From the NCBI GenBank assembly GCA_027483445.1, contig JAIXUS010000071.1:1-64000 (forward strand): a stretch of DNA of 64,000 bases. Reading direction: 5' to 3'. The position numbers were made by a program, and so were the translations under genes. Under the pieces are notes generated by a model that searched no databases, was not told the origin of the DNA, and was given only the letters and a program-made list of their open reading frames with translations. This DNA is from Bacteroidota bacterium. Lineage in GTDB: Bacteria; Bacteroidota; Bacteroidia; M30B66. This document shows, in pieces, positions 32,801 to 41,273 of this stretch (the stretch's first letter is position 1; each line of letters begins with the position of its first letter).

Positions 32801-33557
32801 TGTGTTTAATACCGCTCAGGCGATTATGGAAGCAGTGGCCATGAGTCCAACTACAGGTGGTCTTCCCTGGTCAGCTATTGCAGCAGTTGTTGGCGCAGCT
32901 CAAACAACAGCAATTTGGAGCGCCCCGATGCCTCAGTATCGCAAAGGTTTGGCCGGTATTCCGGGCGGCCCTTCACACGAAAACGGCGGTTTGGATATTG
33001 TAAACAGCCAAACAGGGCGCAAAGTGGCAGAGATGGAAGGGGGAGAGCCCTACATGATACTTTCAACATCTACCTACGCGAACAATGGAGCTCTGATTGA
33101 TAAATTAATTCGTGCCTCGCTTTACGAAGGCGGTCGCCGTTTGTCGGCTGATGAAATAATCAGTGCCGCGCCTTCTATTCGGATGCCTTCTAAATCTGCT
33201 GTGAGCAGTGGAATGTTCCGCGATGGTGGAGTAATGCGTAGCCCTAAACGAAGATCTTCGATGACCTCTGAAATGCGCCAATTTATTGCCGCCGTTCAAT
33301 CGTTTACCGAAGCCGTTTCTAAGCCTGTTCGCGCTGAATTGGTTTACCGCGATTTGCGCGAAACTGAAGAAGAAGAAAGTCGCATTCGCTCGCTGGCCAA
33401 CATCGGAAGCTCGAAAGCTCGTCCGGTAGCAACACGAAGTTCATCAACCACACAGACAGTAATTGTGAACCAAGGCGGAAGCACTGAGCCGGGTCCGGCC
33501 GGTCCTCCCGGAGCCGATGGAACTGGATTAGAATTGTACATGTTTAATAACTCTTGA
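29874..33557 (+). CDS. Tail tape measure protein
   Basis: 1227 residues. Long coiled-coil stretches at both ends surround hydrophobic helices (FNLALVGIFAGNLIFTW near residue 143). A TP901-type tape-measure region (DQMADIQKTTGMTKREVREL, then TRTPTKDLREMAIVAGQLGIAKEDIAAFVK) follows at about 165-220. Near the C terminus GLAGIPGGPSHENGGLDIV is a Gly-rich loop and the very end has a short collagen-like run (GPAGPPGADG). It sets tail length; no lysozyme or peptidase motif was seen. At about 1230 residues the tail would be roughly 180 nm long by the usual 1.5 angstrom per residue rule, an inference. Confidence 0.9.
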   Translation: MSDVTNSARVNVYINGQSGIAEIEKLERKMIKLGKEVNRVGKDSELGRKLQAEMRLAQGEVDKLAKKINLSTMSIKQLSSEATRLRRLRDMAQPGTQEFVRLNRELKAVNDRMRVVQTGLGSFGQAWKMVWDQMKGFNLALVGIFAGNLIFTWFKDVIRGASDLSDQMADIQKTTGMTKREVRELNKEFSQLDTRTPTKDLREMAIVAGQLGIAKEDIAAFVKSVDTANVALGDEFTGGASQVAEELGKLRNIFTDLKSERVDQDLLRIGNAFNVLAAEGAATGPVMSENSNRIGGYGIQVGLTTGQVIGLAAAQQELNIASERGSTAIIRILQKMLQEVETFSEVAGLPVAEFKKMLDTDLFGAFMKVVEGSRKVGNSNTKLAAIIDELEVSGAGASEVFAKFGANVELVKQKADLATKSLGGTQSIMDEFRLKNENAAAAAEKIGKAISGWFTRKFVEPAERFLVWLGKATGLITSMTEKLQAERTELVLTEMKLKDVNLKQEDRVKLIQELQNKYPQYLGNLDAETVKNDELFRAIQKTNKELVNRIIISKRQEEIDKQSEEIAKKLERRLELEDQLATRIAKLVQENSKLKIPEGDLQTQATSILAQLEAAGQKNYSLFSDYMRITRALRDYQDVLALENAETEKGNKLIQARAELLKRLGIEEEKSSPSEQVVAPVAATGQIAFDFSKDEKKEKKKKEPFKFDLSKLGEYKQQIEQFYNDVSLLYATDREIAINEATRKYDSLLDKNWHLQQELLAAIWTGDKKERAAAQKQLAALMRDEEAIYAQRAEAAGRAEAEINRKRAEARLDAEKQIKAALLTPQQAEIAQALEHYNLLIELAKQYGIDYTKLVEAREKAVKEITEKHQKETEKAQQERNQRIVDTVGRYTTEAINIINPIVQSINNFAERQILESDRVAQQRMANLDKARDRGLITEQQYQDKKLALEKKQAKEIGAIKRKQAIADRIAATASVVFNTAQAIMEAVAMSPTTGGLPWSAIAAVVGAAQTTAIWSAPMPQYRKGLAGIPGGPSHENGGLDIVNSQTGRKVAEMEGGEPYMILSTSTYANNGALIDKLIRASLYEGGRRLSADEIISAAPSIRMPSKSAVSSGMFRDGGVMRSPKRRSSMTSEMRQFIAAVQSFTEAVSKPVRAELVYRDLRETEEEESRIRSLANIGSSKARPVATRSSSTTQTVIVNQGGSTEPGPAGPPGADGTGLELYMFNNS

Positions 33558-33558
33558 T

Positions 33559-33948
33559 ATGAGTCAACCGATTTTTGCTCAAGTTCCCGAAAGTAAACTG
33601 GCTAAACTTACCGCTGCATACAACGACAGAACAGGAAACGCAGCCGGTTTGGTTGAGCTTCTCACCGCCGCAACAAATGGAACGAAGGTGACCCAAATTG
33701 CCGCAAAAACATCCGGCAATCAGGTAGCCAGCTCTTTATTGATATTCATCACCGATACTGCAGGAGCTAATCCAACGCTATTCGATGAGATTATCCTTCC
33801 GGCAGTAACCGCTTCCAACACTTTGCCGTCGAGTCGCAATGTGGCAATGTACGACGACCTTCAGCTTAAAGACGGTCAGAAAATAATGGTTGGTGCCACA
33901 GTGTACACCTCTCCAATTAATGTAATTGCTCAAGCAGGAGACTTCTGA
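33559..33948 (+). CDS. Small tail-associated protein
   Basis: 129 residues, Ala, Thr and Asn rich, strand-dominated, with no membrane segment (STITDTAG-type polar turns). It starts one base after the tape measure stop and shares a base with the next start. Tail-tip or chaperone role is suggested by location only. Confidence 0.5.
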   Translation: MSQPIFAQVPESKLAKLTAAYNDRTGNAAGLVELLTAATNGTKVTQIAAKTSGNQVASSLLIFITDTAGANPTLFDEIILPAVTASNTLPSSRNVAMYDDLQLKDGQKIMVGATVYTSPINVIAQAGDF

Positions 33949-34769
33949 TGTTTTTAGGATTTCCCCGAAAAGCCTTTGTGACCAAGCTCACTCCAACGCG
34001 CAAGATTGCCAACGTTGGAGCTGTGGCCGATTTAGATGTAAACCGGTTTGTGATAGCGGCCGGCATCACAAATCACACCGAGCAAACAGCGCTTTATCAG
34101 CTTGTGTTTTCTCTTAAAAACTTAGGCCTTTGGGCTAAAATCCGCGCGCTTTGGCCAATGGTTGGAGGTTCGGCCGTATCGTGTTCCTTTAATCTGAAAA
34201 ACACTGGTTTGTTCCAGAGCACATGGATAAATGCACCTTCATTCAGCTCGAATGGTGTGTTGGGAAATGCTGTAAATCAGTATGGCCTTACCGGGTTTAA
34301 CCCTGCAGTTCAATTGCCAGTTAACAACTGTGGATTGGGTGTTTACGTTAGAAACAGCGGTTCGGGAATCGCCTTCGGTGTTCGGGCATCGGGTGGAGGA
34401 GGCGTGTTTTCAATTACTCCACAAATTGCCGGAAACGTGGTAATCTCTAACGCCACTGCTTCATTTGCCGGAGCGACCGCAAACATTGGCTTCTTTTTTG
34501 GTTCCAAAACAGCCGATAATCGAGTGAGAACATTCCACAATGGATTGTTTTGCCAACAATCGCCAACGGCATCTGCTACAGCTCTGCCTAGTGCTCAGGT
34601 TGGTATCCTTGGGGAAATTCAGTCAGCTTCAGGAACGCCGAACTCCGCATTGCTTTCTAATCAACAGGTGGCACTGGCAATAATTACTGAGCTTCTCACC
34701 GATTTGGAGGTTCAGCAGTTAAACTCTATTGTTACTCAGTTTCAAACTATTCTAGGTCGCCAAGTATGA
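33948..34769 (+). CDS. Tail-fibre-like protein
   Basis: 273 residues. A helical start is followed by a long Gly, Ser, Asn-rich beta region (WINAPSFSSNGVLGNAVNQYGLTGFNP onward, then SGSGIAFGVRASGGGGVFS) with repeated strand and turn patterns. This resembles lectin-like or beta-helical receptor-binding proteins at the end of tail genes. The last 40 residues are helical (LLTDLEVQQLNSIV). Host recognition is inferred from position and composition. Confidence 0.55.
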   Translation: MFLGFPRKAFVTKLTPTRKIANVGAVADLDVNRFVIAAGITNHTEQTALYQLVFSLKNLGLWAKIRALWPMVGGSAVSCSFNLKNTGLFQSTWINAPSFSSNGVLGNAVNQYGLTGFNPAVQLPVNNCGLGVYVRNSGSGIAFGVRASGGGGVFSITPQIAGNVVISNATASFAGATANIGFFFGSKTADNRVRTFHNGLFCQQSPTASATALPSAQVGILGEIQSASGTPNSALLSNQQVALAIITELLTDLEVQQLNSIVTQFQTILGRQV

Positions 34770-34978
34770 CATTCGCCGTTGTTTCAGCTCAGTTGGCCAA
34801 CACCTACCAAGGTTACCAGAAAGGTGTTCACATGGTTGTTTTTTTGGAGCTGAAAACCGGACAATGGGCAGCGCCTGTTGAAATGGTAGATATAATGCCT
34901 GAGATATTTATTGAATACGAAACACGCGAAATCATGCCCGTGGAATTCGTTTCAGATCCGAACTCAGATTTGCAATGA
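34766..34978 (+). CDS. Small hypothetical protein at end of the tail region
   Basis: 70 residues, acidic C terminus, mixed strand pattern (MVVFLELKTGQWAAPVEMVD). It overlaps the previous gene by four bases and its stop overlaps the integrase 3' end by about 15 bases in convergent orientation. A tail-fibre accessory role is a guess. Confidence 0.55.
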   Translation: MTFAVVSAQLANTYQGYQKGVHMVVFLELKTGQWAAPVEMVDIMPEIFIEYETREIMPVEFVSDPNSDLQ

Positions 34979-36154
34979 TGGCAGCTTCTCCTTCACGGCA
35001 TCGTTGCTAAACAACCCTAAAGATTTTAGGTAGGCGTTTGTAGATCCTGGATCTTGATGGCCGAGCTGCATGCCCAATTCGGCGACCGTCATTCCGGCGC
35101 GGTAACCCATCACCGCGAAGGTGTGTCGCCATGAATACAACGTGTATTGTTTGGGATACTTCAGTGGAGCAAGGACCTTCCTTCGAAAGTTCTTTCCGAA
35201 CTGTTCGGGAGATACCATAACAGGCCCCGGCTTCTGCATTATCGAAAAAATGTAATACTCCTTTGGACAGTTTAGCCATCCCCACTGCTCAATGAGTTCG
35301 GCCAGTGCCGGGTGAACCACCACTTGGCGCATCATTGAATTTTTGGCCCAAAGCCGGCTGATGTGGATTTTATCCGGTCCATCAGAATAGATGTCTTTTA
35401 TCTGAAGGTGAGCCAGCTCTGTGGTGCGGCATCCGGTGTAATACATAAATAAAGAAAGGCGCAGCATGTTGCTTTCCTTCGACTTCATGTAATCAATCAG
35501 CTCTCGTTGCTGCACCTCATTAAATGCGACGTTGCGCCCTTTCCCCGATGATGGCTTACTGAGTTTATTCCAGGGATTGATTTCGACCATCTCTAAATCC
35601 ATCATTGCGTTCCAAATGGATTTAAGCGCATTGATGCAATTGTTGTGAGTTCTATTCGATAGCCCTTGAAATTTCAAGATGAACATCGAAAAGTTCTGGC
35701 AGTCTATCAGCTTGAAATCCTTCACCAACATTTTGTCTCGATTCTGCGAGGTTAAATAACCTTTGAGCTTGCGAACCGCATCTTTGTATGACTTGTAAGT
35801 GCTAGTCTTAAAAATTGATTTGGTGACTAAAATTGCGGAAAGGGCAGAGAACAGAGTTTGCTCTTCTTCCTTTCGCTTTTCGGCCACTTCCGGCTCCAAC
35901 ACTTGTTGGATTTCTGCCCTAGTTGGGTCATAAACACAGCCTGATGCTAAAAGGTGCTCAATCTGGCGACACAGCTCCTTGCAGATTGCATCGAATTCTG
36001 AGTGTTTTCGGTAGTCGTTTATCTGGTAACACTTAAACACTCTAACCTTCTGCTGAAGCACATCAAAAGCTTGCCAACGTATGTACAAACGCTGATCTGT
36101 AGAGCTTTTATCAGGTATCACCAACCTAGGAGAAACATATCGAGTTGCAGCCAT
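34964..36154 (-). CDS. Tyrosine recombinase, prophage integrase
   Basis: About 396 residues from the start at 36154 (MAATRYVSPRL). The catalytic Arg lies in YYTGCRTTELAHL, the RHTFAVMGY block and the LGHQDPGSTNAYLK block follow, with the tyrosine nucleophile in the latter. An N-terminal arm-binding and core-binding part precedes it. An ATG at 36205 is possible, but it lies in the loop of a long inverted repeat (36184-36229), and longer frames reach into the tRNA. It sits directly beside the tRNA-Arg 3' end, consistent with integration there. It reads away from the tRNA. Confidence 0.9.
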   Translation of the reverse strand: MAATRYVSPRLVIPDKSSTDQRLYIRWQAFDVLQQKVRVFKCYQINDYRKHSEFDAICKELCRQIEHLLASGCVYDPTRAEIQQVLEPEVAEKRKEEEQTLFSALSAILVTKSIFKTSTYKSYKDAVRKLKGYLTSQNRDKMLVKDFKLIDCQNFSMFILKFQGLSNRTHNNCINALKSIWNAMMDLEMVEINPWNKLSKPSSGKGRNVAFNEVQQRELIDYMKSKESNMLRLSLFMYYTGCRTTELAHLQIKDIYSDGPDKIHISRLWAKNSMMRQVVVHPALAELIEQWGWLNCPKEYYIFSIMQKPGPVMVSPEQFGKNFRRKVLAPLKYPKQYTLYSWRHTFAVMGYRAGMTVAELGMQLGHQDPGSTNAYLKSLGLFSNDAVKEKLPSLQI

Positions 36155-36183
36155 TGATTTGCAAAATCCAAGTCCTTTTAAGA

Positions 36184-36229
36184 AGGTGTCGCTAATCCAC
36201 TCCATAATGTAGTGGTTAGCGACACCTTT
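36184..36229 (-). repeat. Long inverted repeat between integrase and tRNA
   Basis: AAGGTGTCGCTAA at 36184-36196 is perfectly complementary to 36217-36229, and after one bulged base five further pairs extend the arms (18-19 bases each, nine-base loop). It lies 36 bases beyond the tRNA 3' end, read in the tRNA direction, and just before the integrase ATG. It may terminate tRNA transcription, or be an arm-type site for integrase or excisionase. Confidence 0.7.
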
Positions 36230-36264
36230 GCGCTGAAACCTTTGGTTATCAGCATTTTTACGAG

Positions 36265-36300
36265 TGTCCCCGGGGGGATTCGAACCCCCAACCAACAGAA
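36265..36300. other. Prophage right attachment region (attR) in tRNA 3' end
   Basis: The tRNA-Arg 3' half, from T arm to acceptor, forms the likely core of integration because the integrase gene lies immediately beyond it. The second copy (attL) is not in the window, so exact core boundaries cannot be set from this sequence. Confidence 0.6.
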
Positions 36301-36338
36301 CCGGAATCTGTCATTCTATCCAGTTGAACTACGAGGCC
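36265..36338 (-). tRNA. tRNA-Arg (CCG)
   Basis: A 74-base cloverleaf reads on the minus strand: acceptor GGCCTCG, D arm GTTC/GAAT, anticodon stem ACAGA/TCTGT with loop TTCCGGT (anticodon CCG), T stem GGGGG/CCCCC with loop TTCGAAT. The 3' acceptor strand CGGGGAC pairs except at position 2-71 (G opposite A), and T5-G68 is a wobble. CCA is not encoded. A mismatch in the acceptor stem is consistent with a 3' end supplied by a phage. Confidence 0.9.
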
Positions 36339-36388
36339 AATCGGGGCGCGAAGGTAATAAAGATTCTGCTCCGAGCAAGAATCAAATG

Positions 36389-38410
36389 TTAGTTCATGTC
36401 TTTCAGCTTCTTTTCTAGCTCAAAAAGCTCGTCGCGTAGGCGTGCAGCTTCCATAAAGTCCATTTCTTTAGCGGCCTTTTCCATGTTTTTGCGCGTTTGC
36501 GCGATGGCTTTTTGCAGCTGCTCCTTCGACATGTATTGCACCACTGGATCAGCAGCTACAGAGAGACGCTCATTTTCAATATACGCCCGCTTACCGCCTC
36601 TGCCCGACGATTCACCGCTACGCGCAAAAATGCTCTCCGTCGATTTTTTAATTTGCGTAGGTGTAATTCCATGCTTCAGATTGTAGGCAATTTGCTTCTC
36701 CCGTCGTCGATTGGTTTCTTCAATGGTCCGCTGCATCGAATCAGTCATCACATCGGCATACATAATCACTCTGCCATTCACGTTTCGGGCCGCCCTTCCT
36801 ACCGTCTGTACCAACGAGCGCTCCGACCGCAAAAAACCTTCTTTGTCGGCATCCAATATGGCAACAAGCGAAACTTCAGGTAAATCAAGGCCTTCACGAA
36901 GTAAATTTACACCTACCAGCACATCAAACTTGCCCAGGCGAAGGTCACCCAATATTTCTACCCGTTCCAACGTATCAACATCCGAATGAATATACCGACA
37001 ACGAATGTGCAATCTGGTCATGTATTTCGTCAACTCCTCAGCCATTCGTTTCGTCAATGTTGTTACAAGCACCCGCTCATCGCGTTTAATAACCTCATCC
37101 ACCGCATCCAATAAATCATCAATTTGGTTTTGACTAGGGCGAATTTCAATCACAGGGTCTAGCAGCCCTGTCGGGCGGATAAGTTGTTCTACAACTACGC
37201 CACCACTTTCCGCAAGCTCATAATCGGCAGGGGTTGCGCTCACATAAATAATTTGATTCTGCAAGGCCTTGAATTCCTCAAACTTCAATGGTCGATTGTC
37301 CATTGCTGCCGGCAAACGGAAACCATACTCTACCAAATTTTGCTTCCGCGATAAGTCACCATGGTACATCGCCCTGATTTGTGGAACAGTTACGTGGCTC
37401 TCATCAATAACCATTAAAAAATCATCAGGGAAATAATCAATTAAACAAAATGGCCGAGTGCCCGGCAAACGACCGTCAAAATACCGCGAATAATTCTCAA
37501 TTCCACTACAGTAGCCTAATTCGCGCATCATTTCCATGTCATAATTCACCCGGTCTTCCAGGCGTTTCGCCTCCAGAAATTTTTTTTCAGACCTGAAAAA
37601 ATCAACCTGTTTTACGAGGTCATCCTGAATTTCGTGAATGATATCAAGCATGCCCTCTTTTTTCGCCACATAAATGGTTGAAGGGTAAATGATGACCTCA
37701 TCCAATTCTCTGTATGTTGCGCCAGAAATGGGATCGATCGTTTCAATTTGTTCTACTTCATCTCCAAAAAAATAAATTCGATAGGCAATATCAGCACTTC
37801 CGATAAATACGTCCACAGTATCACCCTTAACCCTGAAAGTGCCATTCTTAAACTCCTTTTCAGTTCTCGAATACAAGGCACTAACCAAGAGGTGCAAAAA
37901 TCGATTTCGACTAATGATTTCACCTCGCTTTAATTTGATGGTATTACTTCGGATATTATCCGGATTTCCCATACCATAAATGCAGCTCACCGATGAAACA
38001 ACGATAACATCTCTTCGCCCGGAAAGCAATGATGTTGCCGTACTTAACCTGAGTTTTTCAATTTCATCATTAATCGATAAATCTTTCTCTATGTAGGTAT
38101 TCGTAACAGGAAGATAGGCTTCCGGTTGATAGTAATCGTAATATGAAACGAAATATTCAACCGCATTCTCAGGGAAAAATGTTTTAAATTCCTGATATAG
38201 CTGTGCTGCCAGTGTTTTATTGTGACTTAAAATAAGCGTTGGGCGGCCAGTTTCTTTAATTACGTTTGCAATAGTAAATGTCTTCCCCGAGCCGGTAACT
38301 CCTAATAAAACCTGCGCCTGATCACCTCGTTCAATACCTTCCTTAAGTTGGATGATGGCCTGCGGCTGATCGCCTGTAGGAATGAAGTCGGAAATAAGGC
38401 GGAATGACAT
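36389..38410 (-). CDS. uvrB: Excinuclease ABC subunit B
   Basis: 673 residues, the full usual length. Walker A GVTGSGKT (37-44), the beta-hairpin block with YYDYYQPEAYLP, DEXX-type motif DESHVT, helicase motifs up to VGVNLLREGLDLPEVSLVAILDADKEGFLRSERS, and a C-terminal UVR domain (KEMDFMEAARLRDELFELEKKL) are all present. UvrB receives damaged DNA from UvrA and recruits UvrC in nucleotide excision repair. It lies next to the tRNA, outside the prophage, and diverges from the ABC transporter genes. Confidence 0.97.
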   Translation of the reverse strand: MSFRLISDFIPTGDQPQAIIQLKEGIERGDQAQVLLGVTGSGKTFTIANVIKETGRPTLILSHNKTLAAQLYQEFKTFFPENAVEYFVSYYDYYQPEAYLPVTNTYIEKDLSINDEIEKLRLSTATSLLSGRRDVIVVSSVSCIYGMGNPDNIRSNTIKLKRGEIISRNRFLHLLVSALYSRTEKEFKNGTFRVKGDTVDVFIGSADIAYRIYFFGDEVEQIETIDPISGATYRELDEVIIYPSTIYVAKKEGMLDIIHEIQDDLVKQVDFFRSEKKFLEAKRLEDRVNYDMEMMRELGYCSGIENYSRYFDGRLPGTRPFCLIDYFPDDFLMVIDESHVTVPQIRAMYHGDLSRKQNLVEYGFRLPAAMDNRPLKFEEFKALQNQIIYVSATPADYELAESGGVVVEQLIRPTGLLDPVIEIRPSQNQIDDLLDAVDEVIKRDERVLVTTLTKRMAEELTKYMTRLHIRCRYIHSDVDTLERVEILGDLRLGKFDVLVGVNLLREGLDLPEVSLVAILDADKEGFLRSERSLVQTVGRAARNVNGRVIMYADVMTDSMQRTIEETNRRREKQIAYNLKHGITPTQIKKSTESIFARSGESSGRGGKRAYIENERLSVAADPVVQYMSKEQLQKAIAQTRKNMEKAAKEMDFMEAARLRDELFELEKKLKDMN

Positions 38411-38508
38411 ATGGCAAAATTAGTATATCTTGTCATCCACGGTAGTGAAAAATCATGAAAACAATGCGGGTAACAACATATCCTTAACTTGCCGCTTTAT
38501 TCCTGGTA

Positions 38509-39627
38509 ATGACTTCAATTGACAATCCCGTCAGACGATCGCTCAAACATGGTGATGAATCGCTGGCCATACGCAAGCTCCTCGATTTAAGTTATGAATC
38601 GAAAAAAGGTGAATTTCAGCAAAAGGCCATTGAATTAAGTCGGAATTTCCGAGCCAATAAGAATGATTCATGGAAGGAGGAAGCGGCTTTGCTATCCGAT
38701 CAAATTTGCAGTGAACCATTTACCCCTTTTAATCCTCAAAAGCTGATTAAGGCCGTCGGAATCTCCAAGAAATACAAGGGTTCCGACTTTAAGCTCAATC
38801 CGGTGAATCTTGAATTGAACCAGGGTGAAGTTTTTGGCTTGGTAGGTGAGAATGGAAATGGAAAAACAACATTATTGAGAATTCTTGCCGGACAGCTCAA
38901 ATTAGATGAGGGTTCCTTAAGCTTTCCTTCACTTGGAGCGGTTGATGGCTTCTCAATACGTGGTCGCGTGGCATTTATTCCACAAAGAATTCCGAGGTGG
39001 TATGGTTTTTTGCGTGATAATCTTGTTTTTTCGGCTGCATTGTCCGGGCACTACGGTCATGAAAACTCCTTGATGGTCGATTTTATGCTCGAGCGTTTGA
39101 ATTTAGCACCTTACGCTAATCTCACATGGGACCAGATTTCAAGCGGATACCGAACGCGATTCGAGTTGGCACGAATACTATTGTTCAAACCAGGTTTATT
39201 AATTCTCGACGAACCTCTGGCCAATTTAGACATCAATGCCCAACAAACCATACTAAGCGACCTTCGCGATTTGGCCATTTCCAAAAGAAGTCCGATGGGA
39301 ATTATACTCAGTTCCCAGCAATTGCATGAAGTTGAAAAAGTGGCCGATGCAGTAATTTTTATTAAGAATGGAGGATGTTTTTATCAGTCTCAATTAGATG
39401 AAATAAATGAATCGGTTATTGAACTTGAAACACCTGCGTCTCGTGAACAGTTGGAAGAAATCTTTACGTCGGATACAACCCGAATTCGCTACAATGGAAG
39501 CTATTTTAGTGTGAGCTCTTCAAGTCTTTCCGCGACTCAAATACTTGAAGAGTTAATTAAGCATAAAATTTCCATTCAATATTTCAGAGACATTACTCAA
39601 TCCACAAAGCGATTTTTCAACGCATGA
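38509..39627 (+). CDS. ABC transporter ATP-binding protein
   Basis: 372 residues. About 80 extra residues, helical and charged, precede a complete ABC ATPase: Walker A GENGNGKTT (113-121), a Q-loop in IPQRIPRW, a signature reading ISSGYRTR in place of LSGGQ, and Walker B LLILDEPLANLD. About 75 residues follow the ATPase core. The gene overlaps the next one as ATGA, so it is coupled to the membrane protein at 39624. This looks like an ABC exporter of the CcmA/ABC-2 type with a separate permease. The substrate is not predictable. Confidence 0.85.
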   Translation: MTSIDNPVRRSLKHGDESLAIRKLLDLSYESKKGEFQQKAIELSRNFRANKNDSWKEEAALLSDQICSEPFTPFNPQKLIKAVGISKKYKGSDFKLNPVNLELNQGEVFGLVGENGNGKTTLLRILAGQLKLDEGSLSFPSLGAVDGFSIRGRVAFIPQRIPRWYGFLRDNLVFSAALSGHYGHENSLMVDFMLERLNLAPYANLTWDQISSGYRTRFELARILLFKPGLLILDEPLANLDINAQQTILSDLRDLAISKRSPMGIILSSQQLHEVEKVADAVIFIKNGGCFYQSQLDEINESVIELETPASREQLEEIFTSDTTRIRYNGSYFSVSSSSLSATQILEELIKHKISIQYFRDITQSTKRFFNA

Positions 39628-41144
39628 TACGTAAATTGTTTTCGCTCAATCGACCCTTGGTTCCAAGTTTTCTGAAAAAGATGGATGTCAGACTCATGGC
39701 CAATTATCCGCTACTTTGGTCTTTAAGAGTACATCTTGTTTTGTGGTACACATTAATTCTAGCATTATTTACTGCTGGCTATTTCTTTCTAAAACCTGAT
39801 GATCCAAGGCAAGATTCTGAAGTTTATTTTCCGATAAGCGTAATGGTCATTCTCGCTTTAATCTCAACTGTTGTTTGGCTAATATTTTTGCTTCGCTTTA
39901 ATGTCTTCAAGCGTTTTGGTCATTACAAATCATGGCATGCTTGTGTCAGCTTTACAGCTTATTTTATTAGTGCTCTGGCTATTTTTTCGCTTCCTTTTTT
40001 ACCCGCATTAATTGAAGATTACAGAGCCACACAAGCGTTTAAACCCCAAGAGATTGTTGAGGAGGTGAATGCAATGAATGTTCAGCTTGCTCATTTAACA
40101 TATGATTCCTTAATTACAGAATGGTACAGAGATACTGTACTGGTCAATGATACCCTTGCAGAAAAAGGCCGAAGTTTGGATTCGGAATCCTACACCGAGC
40201 TTGAGTATTCTATGGATTCTGCCGGTTATAGGAAAGTCGTCAACCGAATTTATTGCGGAAAAAGGATTATTCAGGGAGATAGCTTTCAGGTTTTAGCCCG
40301 CAATAGTTTCGTTTTCTTTGAGGTTCCCGATTACCAGTTCATTGAAGTGGACGGTCGTTTGGAAGCAATTAGTGGTGTTGAATTCCTCAGACCTGAGCCG
40401 CTCTATTTTAAGATTCATAAAGAACATCCTAACATCAATCTTGAAGAGGCCTCTAATCAATACTTTGAATGGATGAGAAAATATAGTAACCCCGAATATG
40501 GGCTACAATATGTCAATGGAGTAATCGAATCTTCTTCAAGGTATCGTGAGGCATTCGATGCCAATACTCCATTTTACCTTGCACAGTATAGAATTCAGGC
40601 TGTAGAATCAGGAATTGAAAACATCGTAGACCGACAGTTTTTTATTTCTGTTTACAACAAGGATGTTATGCTGCGCTTTTGGTTGTATCCATCATTTTTT
40701 CTGGCCATTCTTGTCTGGATGTTTCGGCATTCCACTACCAAAATATTTTTTCTTTCCCTTTTGGTTGGCTTCATAGTTTCAGTTTTGGTAGGTGTATTCA
40801 CGGCATTGTTTAACTTGAGTTTATCAGAGTCGCTTGTTTTTCAACTCATGATTTGGGGTGGATTTTTATCCCTTTCATTTCTATCCTCCAATGGCATGCG
40901 CAATGCCATCCGTGGTATTGGGTTGAATTTAACTTTTTTAACAGTGTTTTTTATTCCTTTATTGGTTCATGTGATATACTGGGATTCACAACCTGAGTGG
41001 CCTTACAGTTACAGTATTTATTCGCAAGCGCAGGCGGAATCTATGGCCAGGGCCGAGTGGATAGGAGCTGTATTGGTACCGATATTTCTTTACTTTATTG
41101 CATTTCCGCTTTACCGGAATTGGTATTCATCACCGGAAGCATGA
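39624..41144 (+). CDS. Membrane protein, probable ABC transporter partner
   Basis: 506 residues. Two hydrophobic segments near the N terminus (VLWYTLILALFTAGYFF, then SVMVILALISTVVWLIFL) and a third near 110-130 precede a large soluble domain (about 135-340). At least five hydrophobic segments follow (FWLYPSFFLAILVWMF onward). This is the layout of a large permease with a periplasmic domain, as in ABC-2-like exporters. Coupling to the ATPase gene supports this; no direct sequence family was recognised. Confidence 0.7.
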   Translation: MIRKLFSLNRPLVPSFLKKMDVRLMANYPLLWSLRVHLVLWYTLILALFTAGYFFLKPDDPRQDSEVYFPISVMVILALISTVVWLIFLLRFNVFKRFGHYKSWHACVSFTAYFISALAIFSLPFLPALIEDYRATQAFKPQEIVEEVNAMNVQLAHLTYDSLITEWYRDTVLVNDTLAEKGRSLDSESYTELEYSMDSAGYRKVVNRIYCGKRIIQGDSFQVLARNSFVFFEVPDYQFIEVDGRLEAISGVEFLRPEPLYFKIHKEHPNINLEEASNQYFEWMRKYSNPEYGLQYVNGVIESSSRYREAFDANTPFYLAQYRIQAVESGIENIVDRQFFISVYNKDVMLRFWLYPSFFLAILVWMFRHSTTKIFFLSLLVGFIVSVLVGVFTALFNLSLSESLVFQLMIWGGFLSLSFLSSNGMRNAIRGIGLNLTFLTVFFIPLLVHVIYWDSQPEWPYSYSIYSQAQAESMARAEWIGAVLVPIFLYFIAFPLYRNWYSSPEA

Positions 41145-41273
41145 AACTTTATAAGTGAATCGAAAAATACTGTGGTTTAATCCGAGTTTATTGTAGGTTT
41201 TCTTCTACGGGAGAAATCAATTCCACTTCAACATGCAGTCTCGAGAAATCGTGTATAGTCGACAATAGGGTAT

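Larger units (their letters stand above)
1..36300. mobile_element. Integrated tailed prophage, left end outside the window
   Basis: A continuous set of phage functions is seen: capsid protease-scaffold, major capsid, small and large terminase, portal, holin, endolysin, spanin-like protein, a 1227-residue tape measure and a tyrosine integrase. The integrase sits next to the 3' end of tRNA-Arg(CCG), a classic tRNA attachment site, so the right boundary is near 36265-36300. No second copy of the tRNA 3' end was found to the left, and no repressor or replication genes are seen, so the left end and probably the early genes lie beyond base 1. Late genes run on the plus strand; exported accessory proteins and the integrase run on the minus strand. 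A tail is certain from the tape measure; whether it is contractile is not clear, as no obvious sheath protein was recognised. Confidence 0.9.

Noticed and set aside
1-36300. CRISPR array
   Set aside because: The repeats at 1-672 and 6392-6766 lack the regular spacer length and identical repeats of a CRISPR array, and no cas genes are present.
38415-38422. TAATTTTG as the uvrB promoter on the minus strand
   Set aside because: It lies only five bases before the start codon and has no TTG at the right distance.
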